Origin: CAZIWW01 sp964543275
Lineage (GTDB): Bacteria; Patescibacteriota; Minisyncoccia; Moranbacterales; UBA11712
Assembly (NCBI GenBank): GCA_964543275.1
Contig: CAZIWW010000009.1
Location: forward strand, 1-23,311
Direction: 5' to 3'
Length of the DNA: 23,311 nucleotides
Shown here: in pieces, positions 20,347-23,311 of the stretch
Position numbering within the stretch: the first letter of the stretch is position 1
How the letters are laid out: the number at the start of each line of letters is the position of its first letter
The notes under the pieces: model-generated
Seen by the model: the letters and a program-made list of their open reading frames with translations, nothing else
Told to the model about the DNA's origin: nothing
Databases searched by the model: none
Made by a program: the position numbers and the translations under genes

Positions 20347-20490
20347 TCTCTACGAACTACGGTAATTCTCTACGAATTACGAATTTCTTACGAATATACG
20401 AATCAATGTTTAATTTAAGTGAACTATGTTTGTAAATTCATTCGTATATTCGTATGCGATTAGTAATTCGTAGAGAGGTTCGCGTAGAGA
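20347..20490. repeat. Intergenic inverted repeat, family A copy 2
   Basis: Three nested perfect arm pairs are present: TCTCTACG/CGTAGAGA (20347-20354, 20483-20490), TCTCTACGAATTAC/GTAATTCGTAGAGA (20367-20380, 20463-20476) and ACGAATATACGAAT/ATTCGTATATTCGT (20390-20403, 20440-20453). It spans the gap from 2 bp after a stop codon to 7 bp before the GT2 start. Confidence 0.92.
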
Positions 20491-20497
20491 CACACCC

Positions 20498-22195
20498 ATG
20501 TTTTCTTATCCTAACCCCAGAACGACTGATCCAATCGAGCGCCGTCGACAGAGGATTTTTGAATTCATTCCAGGTTTTTTGACTTGGTTCACTCTGATTG
20601 GAATGTTTGTTTTTTCTTTTTTGCTTCCTGTGTGGGTAGCGGTTTTTATTATTGCTTTTGACATTTACTGGCTGTTCCGCACGATTTATATTTCCTTTTA
20701 TTCTGTGGTAGCTTATCGAAAGTTGGAGCGTCATAAAAGAATAGACTGGATGGATTGCTGTCGCAAAATTAGCGATCCCGATAATTTCCTAAATCAGGTT
20801 TCTTTAGAGTTAAAAAAATTGAAAAAAGAATACCGAAAAAAAATATGGAGATTTTCCAAAAGCTGCAAGGCTATTAAAAAGAAAATTTGCTCTGTTAGAG
20901 AGATTAAAAAGGAGATTGAGTCGGTGATAAAAAACAAGGACAAAATGCTGGACTGGAATGAGATTTATCATGTAGTTATGTTTCCCACCGCCAACGAGGG
21001 TCCGGAAATTATTGAGCCGGCTATTCAAGCCGTGGCTGACTCTGATTATCCAAATGACAAGTTTATCATTCTTCTAGCCACCGAAGAAAGAGAAGATAAG
21101 AAAAAGCGGGAGCATAAAATAAATTATCTTAAAAGCAAGTTTGGGAACAAATTTTATGATTTCTTGGTGACTGTTCATAAAGTTGAGAAAGGAGAAATGA
21201 AGGCCAAGGCTTCCAACACAACCTTTGCCGCCAAACGTCTTAAGAAATACTTAGAGGCCAGAAAGATTCCTCTGGAAAAAGTTATACTCTCTAATTTCGA
21301 CTGCGATACTTGCGCTCACCCGCAGTATTTCGCCGCTCTGACTTTTAAATTTATTACTGACCCCAAACGTCTGCAGTTTGCTTATCAGCCGCTGCCGATG
21401 TATCACAACAACATTTGGGACACCAACGCTTTTGTCAGAATTATAGTGACCGGTTCTTCTTTTTGGCATATGATTAAAGCTATGCAGCCGGAGCACATGG
21501 TGACTTTCTCCTCACACTCCGAGCCGTTTAAAACGATTGTTGACGTGGATTACTGGCCGGTGAATGTCATAAGCGAGGACAGTGTTATTTACTTCAAGTG
21601 CTTCAATTACTTTAACGGCGATTATCAAGTGAAACCGGTTTATTTGCCTGTTTCGCTGGACGCGGTTTTGACTAGTAGTTACTGGAAAACGGTAATTAAT
21701 CAATATAAACAAAAGAGACGCTGGGCTTACGGCATCGAAAATTTTCCTCTACTGGCGAGAGCGTTTTTGAGAAACAATAAAATAGCTCTGACTAAAAAGG
21801 CGCGTCACCTTTTTACCATGCTGGAGGGGCATCACTCTTGGGCGACCAATGCCGTTATTATCGCTTTCTTGGGATGGTTGCCGGTGATTCTCGGCGGATC
21901 GGAGTTTAATGAAACCGTTTTATCGCACAATCTCCCTTACATTACCCGCAACTTAATGAATTTAGCGCTGATAGGGTTAATAGTGTCAATGTTTTTAAGC
22001 TTGTTGCTGCTTCCGCCTCGTCCGCGGCACTATTCACAAAAAAGGTATATCTATATGTTTCTGCAATGGTTCTTAGTTCCTGTTGTGACTGTTTTTTTGG
22101 GCGCTGTCCCGGCCATTGACGCTCAAACCAGAATTATGCTTGGCAAATATTTTGGAGAATTTTGGGTGACGGATAAGATTAGAAAAAAGGGCTGA
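20498..22195 (+). CDS. GT2 family glycosyltransferase, cellulose-synthase-like
   Basis: This 565-residue processive-type GT2 has two N-terminal TM segments (about 24-44 and 46-68), a cytoplasmic catalytic domain (about 155-420) and C-terminal TM segments (about 447-545). Catalytic marks are the DxD in NFDCDT (Asp268, Asp270), ISEDS with Glu360-Asp361, and QKRRW at 405-409 for the QxxRW motif. An unusual Lys-rich helical insert (about 102-150) separates the membrane hairpin from the catalytic domain. It should make or extend a polysaccharide at the inner face and may thread it outward. Donor and product are unknown. It follows a long inverted repeat by 8 bp and precedes the WecA-like gene by 52 bp. 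Confidence 0.9.
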   Translation: MFSYPNPRTTDPIERRRQRIFEFIPGFLTWFTLIGMFVFSFLLPVWVAVFIIAFDIYWLFRTIYISFYSVVAYRKLERHKRIDWMDCCRKISDPDNFLNQVSLELKKLKKEYRKKIWRFSKSCKAIKKKICSVREIKKEIESVIKNKDKMLDWNEIYHVVMFPTANEGPEIIEPAIQAVADSDYPNDKFIILLATEEREDKKKREHKINYLKSKFGNKFYDFLVTVHKVEKGEMKAKASNTTFAAKRLKKYLEARKIPLEKVILSNFDCDTCAHPQYFAALTFKFITDPKRLQFAYQPLPMYHNNIWDTNAFVRIIVTGSSFWHMIKAMQPEHMVTFSSHSEPFKTIVDVDYWPVNVISEDSVIYFKCFNYFNGDYQVKPVYLPVSLDAVLTSSYWKTVINQYKQKRRWAYGIENFPLLARAFLRNNKIALTKKARHLFTMLEGHHSWATNAVIIAFLGWLPVILGGSEFNETVLSHNLPYITRNLMNLALIGLIVSMFLSLLLLPPRPRHYSQKRYIYMFLQWFLVPVVTVFLGAVPAIDAQTRIMLGKYFGEFWVTDKIRKKG

Positions 22196-22214
22196 ATGTT
22201 GAATTTCAAAATCC

Positions 22215-22235
22215 ATTCGAGGTTTCACCTCGAAT
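22215..22235 (+). promoter_or_regulatory. Short hairpin before the WecA-like gene
   Basis: ATTCGAGGT (22215-22223), loop TTC, ACCTCGAAT (22227-22235): a 9-bp perfect stem, 12 nt before ATG 22248, with no T-run. It may affect translation start or be a remnant of a gap repeat. Confidence 0.55.
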
Positions 22236-22247
22236 AACTCGAATAAG

Positions 22248-23231
22248 ATGTTTGGCTGCGGGGTAAACAAATTTATTCTTCCATTTCTATTTTCTTTTGG
22301 GATAACAGTTATTTCCATCTTTTTTTTGCTATGGCTTGGCGGAAAATATAATTTAAAACTGGTCCGGAGATTTGGCGGAGCGGTGATAGTCCTGTCATTT
22401 ATTTTACTGGTTTTGCTAAATAAGGATTTGATAATTACTAAACCAATGGCGGGAATTATCGTAGGCAGTTTTCTGGTTTTAGCTTTTGGCCTTTTGGACG
22501 ATATTAAGAAACTAAGCTGGAGAACACAGTTGTTTTTCCAAACAATTATTGCGGCGGCGGCAATATCCCTTGGGGTAAAAAGCGATTATATCGCCAGTCC
22601 CTTAGGTGAAGTGATTAATCTCGAGAACCCCATTTTGTACCTAACACTTTATGTCTTATACTTCCTACTCTTTATGAACGCGCTTAACTGGCTGGATGGA
22701 GTTGATGGTTTAAGCGGCGGGGTTACTTTTGTGGCATTGACGATTGTTTTTGCGTTAAGTTTCAAGCCGGAAGTGAATCAGCCGGCGGTGGCTATCCTAT
22801 GCGCTATTGGCGGCGGGGCTGTGGCTGGCTTCCTTTTTTATAATTTTAGCCCGGCTCGCATTTTAGCGGGAACATCGGGCGCAATGTTTTTTGGTTTTAT
22901 CTTAGCCAGTCTTTCTATTTTTGCCGGAGCTAAAATTGCCACCGTGCTTATGGTAACTATTATACCCATCCTTGATTTATTATCGGTTGTCTGGGAAAGA
23001 TATGCCAGCGGCCGGTCGATATTTTTCGGTGACAGAGGCCGCCATCTTCATTTTAAATTATTAAAGCTTGGGATGAGCGAGAGAAAAATTGCGTTCGTGA
23101 TCTGTTCGGCCAGCGCTTTGATGGGAATTTTAGCTCTTCGGGCGTCGCAGATCGAGAAGATTATAATTGTTGTCCTATTCTCCGCGGGATATTTTTGGTT
23201 TCTAAATGGATTCTTAAAACAAAAAATTTGA
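22248..23231 (+). CDS. WecA/TagO/MraY-like phosphoglycosyl transferase
   Basis: This 327-residue polytopic protein belongs to the polyprenyl-phosphate N-acetylhexosamine-1-phosphate transferase superfamily, which starts glycan assembly on undecaprenyl phosphate. It has about 10 TM segments and the motifs GLLDDIKKL (Asp84-Asp85), NALNWLDGVDGL (Asn144, Asn147, Asp150, Asp153) and GDRGRHLHFKLLKLG (His266, His268). The motif usually reading GDxGS is GTSGA at 208-212, so the expected Asp is Thr209, which may alter metal binding. Length fits WecA/TagO. It is probably the initiating enzyme for the nearby polysaccharide genes rather than the peptidoglycan MraY. A 9-bp hairpin sits just before the start. 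Confidence 0.87.
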   Translation: MFGCGVNKFILPFLFSFGITVISIFFLLWLGGKYNLKLVRRFGGAVIVLSFILLVLLNKDLIITKPMAGIIVGSFLVLAFGLLDDIKKLSWRTQLFFQTIIAAAAISLGVKSDYIASPLGEVINLENPILYLTLYVLYFLLFMNALNWLDGVDGLSGGVTFVALTIVFALSFKPEVNQPAVAILCAIGGGAVAGFLFYNFSPARILAGTSGAMFFGFILASLSIFAGAKIATVLMVTIIPILDLLSVVWERYASGRSIFFGDRGRHLHFKLLKLGMSERKIAFVICSASALMGILALRASQIEKIIIVVLFSAGYFWFLNGFLKQKI

Positions 23232-23266
23232 TTTATCAGAAGATAGTCTGGGATATAATTCTTAGC

Positions 23267-23311
23267 ATGGAATTATTTAAGCTGTACGAACAAGGAGCTA
23301 GCCTGCCCAAG
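23267..23311 (+). CDS. Start of a further gene, truncated by window end
   Basis: An ATG at 23267 opens a reading frame of 15 codons (MELFKLYEQGASLPK) that continues past the window. A TATAAT box at 23254-23259 lies close before it; no good -35 is visible, and a start site there would give an almost leaderless mRNA. The residues LYEQGASLP could open a helix-turn-helix of the kind that continues with 'xIAxxLG', but this is a guess from 15 residues. Confidence 0.5.
   Translation, partial: MELFKLYEQGASLPK

Noticed and set aside
1..23311. Alternative genetic code with UGA as an amino acid
   Set aside because: Several well-delimited genes end at TGA (for example at 694, 15198 and 22195), and no in-frame TGA interrupts a conserved domain.
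1..23311. CRISPR array, tRNA, rRNA or insertion sequence
   Set aside because: No regularly spaced direct repeats, no cloverleaf with a T-arm GTTCNANNC, no rRNA-like segment and no transposase were found.

Overview
The window looks like a chromosomal scaffold fragment from a Patescibacteria (Candidate Phyla Radiation) bacterium, most likely of the Parcubacteria branch. The reasons are the family set (split MacB-type exporter, DUF4012 protein, degenerate PP2C fused to a propeller, winged helix fused to a nucleotidyltransferase-like domain, WecA/MraY-like transferase), moderate-to-low GC, and mostly absent Shine-Dalgarno sites. TGA is used as a stop, so the recoded Gracilibacteria/Absconditabacteria code does not apply. 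The lineage call is inference from gene content. No rRNA, tRNA, CRISPR array, transposase or integrase was found. A run of 100 N at 3536-3635 is an assembly gap.

Layout. 2-3487: an ABC ATPase and two MacB/FtsX-type permeases. 3792-6130: a DUF4012 membrane protein and a Wzz-like chain-length protein. 6469-9239: two secreted proteins of unknown function (775 and 124 aa), more GC-rich than their neighbours, with the only strong Shine-Dalgarno sites in the window, closed by a strong terminator. 9552-15198: a Wzy/WaaL-type polymerase or ligase, a GT4 glycosyltransferase, a secreted two-TIG-domain protein, a second GT4, and a second Wzz-like protein with a long charged tail. 15465-17672 (minus strand): a PP2C-like domain lacking expected metal ligands, one membrane segment and an extracellular beta-propeller. 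17913-22195: a winged-helix regulator, RmuC, a small conserved-looking membrane protein and a cellulose-synthase-like GT2. 22248-23231: a WecA/TagO/MraY-like phosphoglycosyl transferase, then the first codons of another gene.

How they fit together. The polyprenyl-phosphate sugar transferase, three glycosyltransferases, the Wzy-like polymerase and two Wzz-like proteins form most of a Wzx/Wzy-type surface polysaccharide pathway; no flippase is visible here. DUF4012, TIG and the GC-rich secreted proteins are plausible surface partners. RmuC and the regulator are not obviously part of the pathway.

The most unusual non-coding feature is that many gaps between co-oriented genes are filled almost from stop codon to start codon by one imperfect inverted repeat. 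At least four unrelated sequence families are used, and several recur at distant gaps. A second theme is a recurring promoter, TTGACA-N17 with a -10 such as TAGCTT, TAGTTT or TATGCT. A near-perfect 40-bp palindrome carries the -35 of the first GT4 gene.
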